From assembly GCF_000422725.1 (NCBI RefSeq), contig NZ_AUGP01000018.1, positions 1 to 64,000 of the forward strand: a stretch of DNA of 64,000 bases. The letters run 5' to 3'. Below are positions 26,405-35,700 of this stretch, in pieces. The DNA comes from Flavobacterium subsaxonicum WB 4.1-42 = DSM 21790 (lineage in GTDB: Bacteria; Bacteroidota; Bacteroidia; Flavobacteriales; Flavobacteriaceae). Below the pieces are notes generated by a model. It saw nothing but the letters and a program-made list of their open reading frames with translations. It did no database searches and was not told the origin of the DNA. The translations under genes and the position numbers were made by a program. Position 1 is the stretch's first letter. Each line of letters starts with the position of its first letter.

Positions 26405-27415
26405 CTAAGACTTTTCATCTGTTCCGCGTTTCTCAATTTCCTTTCTCATTTCTGCAATCAATTGTTGTTCACTAGGTAGGTAAAGCTTATATTCACTTGC
26501 AATTATCGTTTTATTATCTTCCGGCAACGATATTTTTACAACAGCATTATTCTTTTCAGCACACAATAATATACCTATTGTAGGATTTTCAAATTCCCGT
26601 TTTTCATACCTGTCGTAATAATTTACATACATCTGTAATTGACCGACATCTTGATGGGTAAGTTTATGCGTTTTTATTTCAATAATGACAAAGCACTGTA
26701 AAAGTCGATTGTAGAATACTAAGTCTATAAAAAATTCATCTCCTTCAATATGCAATCGCTTTTGCCTTGCTAAAAATGCAAAGCCGTTGCCTAGTTCAAG
26801 CAAGAAATCATGAAGATGTGTGATGATGGCTTGTTCTAAATCTTTTTCGTAATATGATGCTTCCCTATGCAATCCTAAAAACTCGAGGTACATAGGGTCT
26901 TTAATAATTTCCTTTGCGTCAGAAGGTTGTTTTTCATTGCGGGCTACAGCTAAGACATCTTCCTTGTCATTACTTATAAGTAGTCGTTCCCATAGACTGC
27001 TATGGATCTGTCTTTCTAACTGGCGGGTTGTCCAATTATTTTTTATAGCTTCAGCAATATAAAATTCTCTTTTATCATCAGTATCAAGTCGTAACAGCAT
27101 TTTATAATGTGTCCATCCCAATTGCGAACGCAGTGCGTTCGCAATTGGAAAAGTTCTATAAAACTGGCGAAAAAGCTCAACCTGCCTCTTAGAAAAACCA
27201 CTTCCATATTCTGGTTCTAACTGTTGGGCTATAAATTTTATAAGATAATCCCCATAATCCGCCCGGTCTTTTCCCTGCTGCTCTTCTTCGAATATCCGTC
27301 TACCAATGTGCCAGTACATTAACGTGCGTTCATAATCTACCAGCCGTATAGCCTTATTCTTAGCCTCGGAAATAATTGTCTTGATATCTGTTACCAAAGA
27401 TTGATTTACAATCAT
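26405..27415 (-). CDS. YhcG-type PDDEXK nuclease (DUF1016)
   Basis: A 336-residue protein. The N-terminal DUF1016 helical domain (about 8-160) has the characteristic YWHIGRRI, YGSGFSKRQVELFRQFY and WTTRQLERQI segments. The C-terminal nuclease domain (about 170-320) has FFIDLVFYNRLLQCFVIIEIKTHKL, giving the D-(x)n-E-x-K catalytic set, and PTIGILLC. Length and motifs are normal. YhcG proteins are found with type I restriction systems and phage defence islands; their substrate is not settled. A perfect 14-bp palindrome is embedded in the coding sequence at 27118-27148. Confidence 0.92.
   Translation of the reverse strand: MIVNQSLVTDIKTIISEAKNKAIRLVDYERTLMYWHIGRRIFEEEQQGKDRADYGDYLIKFIAQQLEPEYGSGFSKRQVELFRQFYRTFPIANALRSQLGWTHYKMLLRLDTDDKREFYIAEAIKNNWTTRQLERQIHSSLWERLLISNDKEDVLAVARNEKQPSDAKEIIKDPMYLEFLGLHREASYYEKDLEQAIITHLHDFLLELGNGFAFLARQKRLHIEGDEFFIDLVFYNRLLQCFVIIEIKTHKLTHQDVGQLQMYVNYYDRYEKREFENPTIGILLCAEKNNAVVKISLPEDNKTIIASEYKLYLPSEQQLIAEMRKEIEKRGTDEKS
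27118..27148. repeat. Perfect palindrome inside the YhcG gene
   Basis: CCAATTGCGAACGC and its exact complement flank a 3-base loop. On the coding strand it encodes about ten residues (PIANALRSQL) between FRQFYRTF and WTHYK. Perfect symmetry inside a coding region is unusual and suggests a small inserted palindromic element or a structural RNA/DNA signal. Confidence 0.75.
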
Positions 27416-27439
27416 TTTCTTAATTTTATAAGTGATGTA

Positions 27440-27735
27440 AATTTATAAAAACTATTGAGGGCGATGCTCTAAAAACAAGATTAATTGAATCGTTAATAAA
27501 ATTGATGAACAGTAGTAGCTCAATAATTGGGCGAAAAACTTCAGAAGAGCCGTCCAATTTTTTTTTCGCCTATTAGAAAAGAGCATTCACATTTAGCTTT
27601 TCAATATCTATTAAATTCACATGGATTGGAGCAATGGGAACATCTAGTTTAGCTCAGCAAGAGGCTGACCCATCGTTCGATGAATTAATTGAAACTGATA
27701 AATTAGTCCAACATTTTTCTCAACTTAATTCATAG
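27440..27735 (+). pseudogene. Degenerate coding remnant, unknown gene
   Basis: Three successive reading frames show coding-like text: TIEGDALKTRLIESLIKL (from about 27453), IRKEHSHLAFQYLLN after a T9 homopolymer at about 27560-27568, then LAQQEADPSFDELIETD ending at TAG 27733-27735. Each switch would need one small indel. I do not recognise the protein. This explains the 380-base gap between the YhcG and PLD genes, but the call rests on codon texture only. Confidence 0.35.
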
Positions 27736-27797
27736 TTCCTCATTTGCATAGACCGTATCATATAAAGACTATTCTATCTTTTTATAAAGTTATTCAC

Positions 27798-28496
27798 CTA
27801 CATAGTGCTGGTGCTGTAACAATTGTAACAACGTGGGCGTGCCATCGTCGAACTTTCGTCTTTACCGCACCTATGACAAACATTCTCTTCATAAAAATGG
27901 TTTTGAAAATTGCTCCAGGTCTGATAGCAACTAAGGCAGTACGGTGCTCCAGGATCATAGGCTATTGAACTTTCGCAACGGATACAAAATCCCTGCTTTA
28001 CACTTGCAGTCTGATAGTGCTTTGGTGCCGTAATATTTTCTGTCGGAGTTCTGAACGAATTATTGAATACTTTGCGTTCTGCCGACTGCATGATTGACCT
28101 TACTTCTGCCGTTGCTTTAGTGTATATATTTTTATCGTTTAGAGCATCGATCAATATACCCATTTCGCGATTGGTCTTTTCAGAGAACTGGTACATATTC
28201 ATGGATGTAATTACCATAGTGTTCTCGTTATAAAAGCACTTCGCATGCAGATTTTCAAAGTAATATAATTCCACGCCTTTCAACTCTCCAATAAGTGCTT
28301 TTTCATTAGGGCGCAAGTCATCTTTTCCATAAATGATCTTTATTAGCACCTTCCTGTTTGAAGCATCCTTAAGCCGTTCAAAAAAAGTTTTTGAAAGCTG
28401 TAAATAAGGTGAGACTAAAACGAGTTCCGAAGTTGCATCGATTATTATGTCTTCAATATGGTGGGAAGTACCATTTGTGGTTAAAAAATCTGCCAT
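27798..28496 (-). CDS. PLD-like nuclease with zinc ribbon
   Basis: A 232-residue protein. The N-terminal phospholipase-D-like domain (about 10-145) has one HKD-type motif, H-x-K in ENLHAKCFYNENTMVITSMN, enough for a nuclease that works as a dimer. The C-terminal 60 residues carry Cys pairs (CIRC, CLSC, CHRC, CYNC) making two zinc ribbons that may bind DNA or RNA. No signal peptide. Divergent from the CHAT gene. In this setting a DNA-targeting defence or maintenance nuclease is likely; the exact role is unknown. Confidence 0.82.
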   Translation of the reverse strand: MADFLTTNGTSHHIEDIIIDATSELVLVSPYLQLSKTFFERLKDASNRKVLIKIIYGKDDLRPNEKALIGELKGVELYYFENLHAKCFYNENTMVITSMNMYQFSEKTNREMGILIDALNDKNIYTKATAEVRSIMQSAERKVFNNSFRTPTENITAPKHYQTASVKQGFCIRCESSIAYDPGAPYCLSCYQTWSNFQNHFYEENVCHRCGKDESSTMARPRCYNCYSTSTM

Positions 28497-28852
28497 GAGG
28501 TTATAAGTACAAGTGTTTGGTTACTGCAATTTTATTAATACTAATCGTATTAAGCAAATTTATATCCCATCAAAATTTAGTGGGGATTGGAATCTTCTTA
28601 AAGCGGTTATAACTTTGTAAGGAGACAGTAAGTTACTGCCTTCCAGATATGTTTACTTGTTCTCATAAATAATGGATCTAAAGAACTATATTTATAACAC
28701 CATATTAAATTGTAATAAATATGTTTGTAATTTTTATACTGGCAATATTAGGTTGATAAAAGAACAATACTTGATACCCAATACTTGTGCATTTAAAGTT
28801 ATACGAAGTAAACAAAAAGCTTTTTAGACACAAAAAACCAATCACAATTATT
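28497..28852. other. Divergent promoter region ahead of the CHAT operon
   Basis: About 355 A/T-rich bases between the PLD and CHAT genes. A TATGTTTG box (28720-28727) fits the -7 consensus and faces the CHAT gene, with no convincing -33 element. I see no regulatory hairpin and no further gene. Confidence 0.45.
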
Positions 28853-30709
28853 ATGACTGATAACTTAATTTTTAACAAGAAATTTTTTTGCATAATAGAC
28901 CGGGATAATATTGATTTGGGAGCAGTTATATCAAGTTACGTTTGTAAAAGGCAAGAATTTACTCCGATCTTTGAATTTTCTAATGTTACAGATGCCGATC
29001 ATCAAAATTCAGAACAAGATATTGACGAGCATAGCTTTAGCAGAAATAGATCTAGACAGTTCAACATCCAAATTAAGAATGCATTGCAAAGGACTGGGGA
29101 AATACAGTATTTAATCCTTGGTGGGCTTAGTGATGAACAAAAAAGCTATCTAAATTTTGTAAACAATTATAATGTTTTAGAAATTAACAGTTGTTACGAA
29201 GCAATGGCTATTCTCGGCCCGATTACAGAGAAATATAATACACTTAGTTGTCCACCACATGCTGTATTGACTGGACTACATGTAGCTCTTAATAAAGGGA
29301 TGGCACTTAAAATTGAAGAAAATTCCTTGACACCAACTTATGAAAACGCTTTTGACAGTGGTCTAATCGTTATTGAAAACATCCAGAAAACATCTTGTGT
29401 CATAGCTGTAAATTACGCTTTTAATATATCGGCAGATGTAATGATAATATCCGAGCCATCGTTAAATATCCGCGAAATAAAAGATCTTATTGAAAGATGG
29501 CGAAAAGGTGATGGAAATGCCTATAATGATTTAAGTGTTGCATTATATAAGTCATTTGAAGATGTTGATTTTACTAATTATAGATACTCAACTTTTTTTA
29601 CTGTAGGGGCACCATATGCATTGATATTAAAAAATTTAATTCTTTTTACCCACGTGCATTTGCGCTTAAAATGTGACTTTTTTATTTTTAACTGTATTCA
29701 TTTTGAAACAAAGGAAATGACTAATAGTGCTATAGTTTTTTCACCGCTTGAGTTTAAAGACGAGGAAACTGAATATATTATAAATATACTTCAGCAAAGA
29801 AACTATTATGTTAAAGAACTTATCGGTAAACAAGCGTCAGTTTATCAAATAAACAATCATGTCAAGGAATTTCCATTTGACCTGTTACACATATGTAGCC
29901 ACGGCGGCGAAATTAGTGGATACAGCGTCTCAAAACAATTTACTGACCGTGACGGTAACCAACATTCAGTAGAATTTGATGAAGTAGTTAGTTTCGCCCC
30001 ATCTCACAATGAAGAATTGATTCCCGTTACCGTTAAGGTACTACCTAGGCGTTTTAATGACCTTGTCTGGGGAAGCGAAGCTATGAAAGCAAATAATTAT
30101 CCTCATCATGTTTTTGTTGATATGTATCAAGCAATAAATGATGTCCAAAAAAGCGAAAGGATTAAAAAAGCAATTGTTCCTAACTCTTGTGCTATTAAGT
30201 GTGTCGATTTTTATTATCAAGCTGTATTTGATTCTATCGCTTTGATGCGTTCACCATTTGTATTTAATAATACATGTTGGTCTTGGATCGATATTGCAGA
30301 TTCTTTCCTAGCTGGAGGATCCAGAGCATATATTGGTACTTTATGGCAAATTGATAATGCTATTGCCAAAGAAGTTGCCGAACAATTTTATGAGCGGGTT
30401 TTCGATGACACAATTTTAAGTGCACTATATAAATCTATAGAGTGTACTAAAGCGACTAACAATCAGGATATTTACATAATTTGGGGTTTACATTTTTCTA
30501 CCTTAACAACTAACCCTGTAATTGAGAACCCTAAGCTAAATGTAGCAAGAAGACTTCTAAATTCTCTATCTGACTGGAAAATAAAACAAAGGGAAGCTTC
30601 AATTGATTCAAAAAATGCTATCCAATCACTGATTTTGTGGACTGCAACAGAGTTAGCCCACAATTATCTTGACGAGACGAAAATGCTTATTAAAAATTCA
30701 CCTTACTAA
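28853..30709 (+). CDS. CHAT-domain (caspase-like) protease of the peptide operon
   Basis: A 618-residue cytoplasmic protein. Residues 1-330 are a large unassigned region. The C-terminal CHAT domain spans about 335-570: the catalytic His lies in LLHICSHGG (H350), the catalytic Cys in FNNTCWSW (C475), followed by the family's SFLAGGSRAYIGTLWQID strand and a helix. The dyad is intact, so it should be an active cysteine peptidase. It heads a four-gene operon with a repeat peptide, an ATP-grasp ligase and a membrane protein. It may cleave the modified peptide or be gated by it. ATG 28853 (MTDNLIFNKKFF) is preferred over a GTG 66 bases upstream, though no ribosome site decides it. Confidence 0.85.
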   Translation: MTDNLIFNKKFFCIIDRDNIDLGAVISSYVCKRQEFTPIFEFSNVTDADHQNSEQDIDEHSFSRNRSRQFNIQIKNALQRTGEIQYLILGGLSDEQKSYLNFVNNYNVLEINSCYEAMAILGPITEKYNTLSCPPHAVLTGLHVALNKGMALKIEENSLTPTYENAFDSGLIVIENIQKTSCVIAVNYAFNISADVMIISEPSLNIREIKDLIERWRKGDGNAYNDLSVALYKSFEDVDFTNYRYSTFFTVGAPYALILKNLILFTHVHLRLKCDFFIFNCIHFETKEMTNSAIVFSPLEFKDEETEYIINILQQRNYYVKELIGKQASVYQINNHVKEFPFDLLHICSHGGEISGYSVSKQFTDRDGNQHSVEFDEVVSFAPSHNEELIPVTVKVLPRRFNDLVWGSEAMKANNYPHHVFVDMYQAINDVQKSERIKKAIVPNSCAIKCVDFYYQAVFDSIALMRSPFVFNNTCWSWIDIADSFLAGGSRAYIGTLWQIDNAIAKEVAEQFYERVFDDTILSALYKSIECTKATNNQDIYIIWGLHFSTLTTNPVIENPKLNVARRLLNSLSDWKIKQREASIDSKNAIQSLILWTATELAHNYLDETKMLIKNSPY

Positions 30710-30782
30710 AATATATTAAGTTAATTTTTAAATATCGGAAAACGTAAATTCTTACTATCTTTAGAGTTCTAATCCTCGATAT

Positions 30783-31121
30783 ATGAAGCCACTAATTCTA
30801 GAATTTATAGAAGCTGCAACTGAACCAGATTTAGATTTTTCTATGATTGAATATAATTATGATTTAAACCTTAATGTTAATAAGACTACTGGACTTCCAG
30901 CTGTACAAATGCCAACTTTAAGCACTTCTACAGGCACTAAAATTTTTGATGAAGTTTCTGATTCTGATGATAGCGAAGCATTGACAATGATGGCAACAAT
31001 GACTGGAACGTTTACGACTACCGAGGGTTCTGACAGTGATCCTCGTAATTTTACGCATTTTACTACAATGATAACAATGACGACAACAAGGACTATGCTT
31101 GAGTCATCTGATACGGACTAA
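30783..31121 (+). CDS. Multicore graspetide-like precursor peptide
   Basis: A 112-residue peptide without Cys. The leader (about 1-44) is acidic and hydrophobic (LILEFIEAATEPDLDF, IEYNYDLNLN). Then three 15-residue units align without gaps: 48-62, 72-86 and 98-112, consensus TxTxTxxxxExSDxD, the last ending the protein. Thr/Ser-rich acceptors followed by Asp/Glu donors is the composition of omega-ester/amide (microviridin-like) cores. The ligase gene starts 5 bases downstream. An imperfect TATCTTTA box at 30756-30763 could add an internal promoter. I infer that the ligase joins Thr hydroxyls to Asp/Glu side chains within each unit. Confidence 0.82.
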   Translation: MKPLILEFIEAATEPDLDFSMIEYNYDLNLNVNKTTGLPAVQMPTLSTSTGTKIFDEVSDSDDSEALTMMATMTGTFTTTEGSDSDPRNFTHFTTMITMTTTRTMLESSDTD

Positions 31122-31126
31122 TCTTT

Positions 31127-32056
31127 ATGATATTAATTATTACTCACAAAGAAGATTACACTGCTGATTATCTTGTAAATATTTTGAATGAGCGAAAAAT
31201 CCCTTATAAAAGATTTAATTGTGAAGATATTTTAAAAACCCCATTTTCAGTGGATTTTCAAAGTGATTACCTACTTGATATCTTAGGTGAAAACACATAC
31301 TATTCCGTGTGGTTTCGTCGAGTAAAATTACCTGATTTTCCAGGTATTAAAACTCATGAACATTTTTATCTTCAAAGAGAATCTGAAGCATTTCTTAAAA
31401 GTTTGTTTAGTGTAATTGAAGCTAAGTGGCTGAGTAATCCATTCTCAGTATACCAAGCTGAACACAAACTTTTACAAATAAAAATTGCAAAAAAACTAGG
31501 TTTAAAAACTCCAAAAACCCTCGTTACAAATTCGAAATTAAAGTTACAAGAATTTTTCAAGGCATGCGATGGAGATATAATTGTGAAGCCTATTGGACAG
31601 ACACGAATATCTTCAACTTATGGTACCGAATTTATATATACCAGTATTGTTACAAAAGAATTTATAACAAATATTGACGACTATGATTTAACCCCTTGCA
31701 TATTTCAGGAACATATAATTAAAGCTAGCGAGATAAGAGTGACGGTTGTAGGAGATAAGGTTTTTGCGGCTGAAGTAGATTCGCAAATTGACCCTGCTAC
31801 TAGAATTGATTGGCGAAGAAAAAATATTAAATTTTCAACCTGTGAACTGCCCGATGAAATTAATAATCTTTGTGTTAAACTTGTCAAAGAGCTAAGCTTA
31901 AATTTTGGGGCGATTGACCTTATTAAAACACCGGAAGAAGATTATATTTTTCTCGAAATAAATCCTAACGGACAATGGGCTTGGATTGAACTCGAAACCG
32001 GATTACCGATATCAAATGCTATAATAACTTTTTTATCAGATGAAAAAAATTCGTAA
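31127..32056 (+). CDS. MvdC/MvdD-type ATP-grasp peptide ligase
   Basis: A 309-residue ligase. The N-terminal segment ends in the family's VWFRR motif (about 67). The ATP-grasp core shows IIVKPIGQT, the EHI-KASEIRVTVVGDKVFAAEV strand with D-x-R (ATRIDWRR), GAIDLI, and the metal-binding FLEINPNGQWAWIE followed by TGLPI. These are the hallmarks of the ligases that form side-chain ester or amide bonds in microviridins and other graspetides. Gene order (precursor immediately upstream) fits. Only one ligase is present, so ester bonds alone are the simplest expectation. Its stop overlaps the next gene by 17 bases. Confidence 0.9.
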   Translation: MILIITHKEDYTADYLVNILNERKIPYKRFNCEDILKTPFSVDFQSDYLLDILGENTYYSVWFRRVKLPDFPGIKTHEHFYLQRESEAFLKSLFSVIEAKWLSNPFSVYQAEHKLLQIKIAKKLGLKTPKTLVTNSKLKLQEFFKACDGDIIVKPIGQTRISSTYGTEFIYTSIVTKEFITNIDDYDLTPCIFQEHIIKASEIRVTVVGDKVFAAEVDSQIDPATRIDWRRKNIKFSTCELPDEINNLCVKLVKELSLNFGAIDLIKTPEEDYIFLEINPNGQWAWIELETGLPISNAIITFLSDEKNS

Positions 32057-32714
32057 CCTATTCAACATTATAGGTGTCTTTGAAGGAAAATTTATAAATA
32101 GTGCCATTCCGGATGATGTGACGGCATATGCTGATCAGCCAGACGAAATAAAAAGCTCTGTACATATGGTTTACCTGCAAGGCTTATCTAACGATGAGGA
32201 AAATAGATTAAATCTAATAGAAAGCAAATCTTCTCAGCTGGTGGGGCAAACAGGGGTGATCTTTTCTTTGCTAAGCCTTTTTGTACCAATTCTTATTGAT
32301 AAAATTAGTGATTTCCCATTATACATAAAACTATTGCTACTTTTGCTTCTATTACTGTCGTTATCATTTTATATTTTAACCATAAAAAATGCGTTAAAAA
32401 ATTACAATCTTAAGCGATATAACTATAGTAATCCGGCACCCGCCAATGTACAAACCTTCCATCAAAAAACTATAGCGGAATTTAATTCAGAGGTTATTAG
32501 AGACCTGTTATACAGCCTGCATAGAAATAAAGAAATAAACAATCGAAAAGCAACTAGCTTAATACAGTCTTACATTTCTTTCCGGGTAGCAAACATTCTT
32601 ACTGCAATATTGGTAATCTTACTATGTAGTATATTGTTACTTGGAAAGCAAAATACAAAAGAATTGGAAAATTGCAAAAATAATATTATTATGAGCATTT
32701 CATCCCACTATTGA
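32040..32714 (+). CDS. Three-helix membrane protein of the peptide operon
   Basis: A 224-residue protein. A soluble N-terminal 65 residues is followed by hydrophobic helices at about 71-88, 93-114 (a run of nine Leu) and 180-201, with a basic/helical cytoplasmic-like loop at 118-178. No signal peptide and no transporter or peptidase motif. The overlap with the ligase gene implies translational coupling. The layout is reminiscent of SLATT-type membrane effectors of defence systems, but I see no decisive motif; an immunity, export or pore-forming role is equally possible. Confidence 0.75.
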   Translation: MKKIRNLFNIIGVFEGKFINSAIPDDVTAYADQPDEIKSSVHMVYLQGLSNDEENRLNLIESKSSQLVGQTGVIFSLLSLFVPILIDKISDFPLYIKLLLLLLLLLSLSFYILTIKNALKNYNLKRYNYSNPAPANVQTFHQKTIAEFNSEVIRDLLYSLHRNKEINNRKATSLIQSYISFRVANILTAILVILLCSILLLGKQNTKELENCKNNIIMSISSHY

Positions 32715-32775
32715 GCCAGCAACAGTGCAAAAAGAGATTTGCAAATATACTTGTAAAAATATAAAAGAGGTATTT

Positions 32776-35700
32776 ATGAATACTATTACCCAAATAGAGA
32801 ATGCTTTAAAAGGAATTAATCAAGCGAGTTTTCAAATCTTAGTAAATCACCTTTTGCACTTGCAAGGAAATAAATTTATTGGGGCTCCAGGCGCAGTTGT
32901 TGGAAAAGAGAAAACAAGTAAAGGCACCCCAGACTCATTTTTTGTAAATGAAGATAGATACGTTTTTGTTGAATGTACAACTCAGGAAAGATTAGGAGAA
33001 TCTAAATCTTTTTTTGAGAAACTTGCAAAGGACATAGACCATTGTTATAAGGAAGAGGTAACAACAATAAAAAAAGAACAAATAGAGAAGGTCATTTTAG
33101 CTTGTAATGAAAAGATAAGTGTGGAGGAATATGATCGACTAAACACTAAAGTGAAATCATATAATTCTGACACAAAGTTTGAGATATTAACCATTCAAAA
33201 TTTGCCGTTGCTCATATTTGATATTCCCAAATTAGCTGATGAATACCTCAATATTCCAATTATTAAAGGAGACATTTATACCCTTGAAGAGTTTCTCTTA
33301 AAAACAGAAAAAGGCTTACAACCTTCGCTTACAAATGAATTTATTGGCAGAGAAGAAGAACTTAAAAATAGTATTGAAATTTTAAAGAATCACGACATTT
33401 TACTATTGTCAGGTGGTGCAGGTATAGGGAAATCTAAACTGGGAGTTAAGATCTTGGAAGAATTTTACAAAGATGATTATGTTCCAATAGTTATCCAAAG
33501 CTCAGGGGTATCTCTATGGGATGATTATCAACATCTTTTTTTGCCCGGGAAACAGCATGTTATTTTGTTTGACGATGCCAATAAATCTATTACAAATCTA
33601 AATTATTTGCTCAGTAAATTAGAAGGGTCACAATCTTATCACGTAAAAGTTGTAATTACATCTAGGGATTATGTGAAAAAACAAGTTTCCTCCGCACTTG
33701 ATAATTATTTATATAAAGAGTTAAATATACCTGAATTTAAGGACGATGAGATTGCGAAAATAATTGTTTCTGCTTTACCTAATCTTCAACATCATAGCGA
33801 TATAAAACGAAAAATCGTTGATTTAGCAAAAGGGAATGCGAGAGTTGCCCTAATGGCGACCTATTCGGTCACTCCTGATTCGGAAACTAATTATTTAGAC
33901 AGCCCGGTATTACTGTATGAAAAATACTTTAAGAAAATTTCTGAAGAGGTAGGTATTTTCAATAACCCTATAATCCTAAAATCTCTCGCAATTGTATCGT
34001 TTTTTGGTGTTGTAGACAAGAACAATGAAGAATTGAAAACAATTCTATTTATAAAATTTGGAATTGATTGGAATGAATTGTGGACAGCTATAATGGAACT
34101 TCATAATAGTGAAATATTGGACGTTTATGCTGATGAGATTGTTAGAGTATCAGACCAGGTACTGTCTACATATGCATTTTATAAATGCTTTGTTGACGAC
34201 AAGTCTGCGGTTATTAATTATGCAGAATGGATTGCTGTTTTTGTTGAGAAATTTTCAAGCAGAATCCGTTCAACACTTGTAGATGCAAATAACACATTTG
34301 CTTATCATCACGTAAAAGGTTTGGTATTACCTCATCTAAACGAAGTATTAAATCAAATAGGTACTGATGGATTATTGTATGCTTTTTATGACTTATTTTG
34401 GTTTTATAAGGGGCGCAATTGCCTGTTATACTTAAAAAAGTGGATAGGAAGCCTTCAGCAAGAGCAGTATCCTCAAGTTTTTAATTTTGGCTATGTCCAT
34501 AATGACCATACCTCAGCTACGAAACATTTTGAACTTTTAAAAAATTTTTGGAATCATCCTAATGAGTTATTGAAGCCTTCACTGGAACTGATGCTTACAT
34601 TATTAGATAAACAACCAAGTCGACTCCCAGAAATTTTAAAATTTCTTCACGAAAACTTTAATTTTAAGGTGCAGGATGTAGAAAGCCAATACTTACGACA
34701 GAATGTGCTATTAGATGTTTTGATAGACAGTAATCTCAATGATCACAAAAAATTATTGGCAAATGGTATTTTTCTAAACTTGGCTGAAGCCTTATTAGGT
34801 TGGCATTATACCGAATTTGGTTCAGCGAAAGGTCACGCGTTTACCATTTATAATTTTGACTTATATAAATCAGATAAATTAATGGGATTGAGAAAGCGTA
34901 TCCTTAATAGATTTTATGATCTGTTTATGCCAGAAGATGAACAATCGAGAAAAATTTTGCAGCGTATCATTAATCCTGATGGGGATATAGATAAAAGTAT
35001 TTATATAGATGAGCTACCACTTTATCAAACAATCATTGCTGAAAAGTTAGATAGTACTCAGTATGCTGACTGCAAATTTGTCAGTGTGCTTGGTAAACAT
35101 TTAACGAAAGCAGGAACGCCTTATCCTCAAGATTGGGATGATTTTATTGAATCTGATATAAGGAAGTTATACAAATTTTTAAAGCCGGATTGGGAGTATA
35201 AGGATGGAAAATCCATAGATGAATCTGAAAAAGAAAAGAGAGAAGAACTTAATGATTTTGTAAAGAGAAATGATTGGAAAGAAATCGAGAAATTTCTTTT
35301 AGATGTAGATACTTTGTTTAAACAACAAAATGATAACCATAGTTGGCATATTGAATCTGCGGTCACAGATATTTATGCATCTATTGCAAGAAAAGATAAA
35401 GGTGAGTTTGACAAGGCTCTAAGACTTTATTTTAGTAGAGAGGTATCTTTCCAATTGCGGAGCAATGTTTTAAATATCGTCCTGCAAGAAGATATTATGA
35501 CTGGTGAGGAGTTTATTGAAATAATGAATGGATATGAGCTTAGGGAAAAGTTCTTCTGGGAGTCGGCATTAGTAACAATGCTGCCAGCGGATCAGATTAA
35601 CAAATCTTTCTTGATTCTTCTCATTGAAATATTTAACAAAACAGATGAGCGTCTTTACATCCACAGAATGCTTGATTATCTGAAGTATGAAGCAGTATTC

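Noticed and set aside
30783..31121. Thr-rich small protein read as a surface adhesin or coiled-coil fragment
   Set aside because: It has no signal peptide or sorting domain, and its exact 15-residue repeats plus adjacent MvdC/MvdD-type ligase fit a precursor peptide better.
31127..32056. Grasp-with-spasm type peptide system
   Set aside because: No radical SAM/SPASM gene is present, and the peptide lacks the features of that group; the ligase motifs are of the microviridin type.
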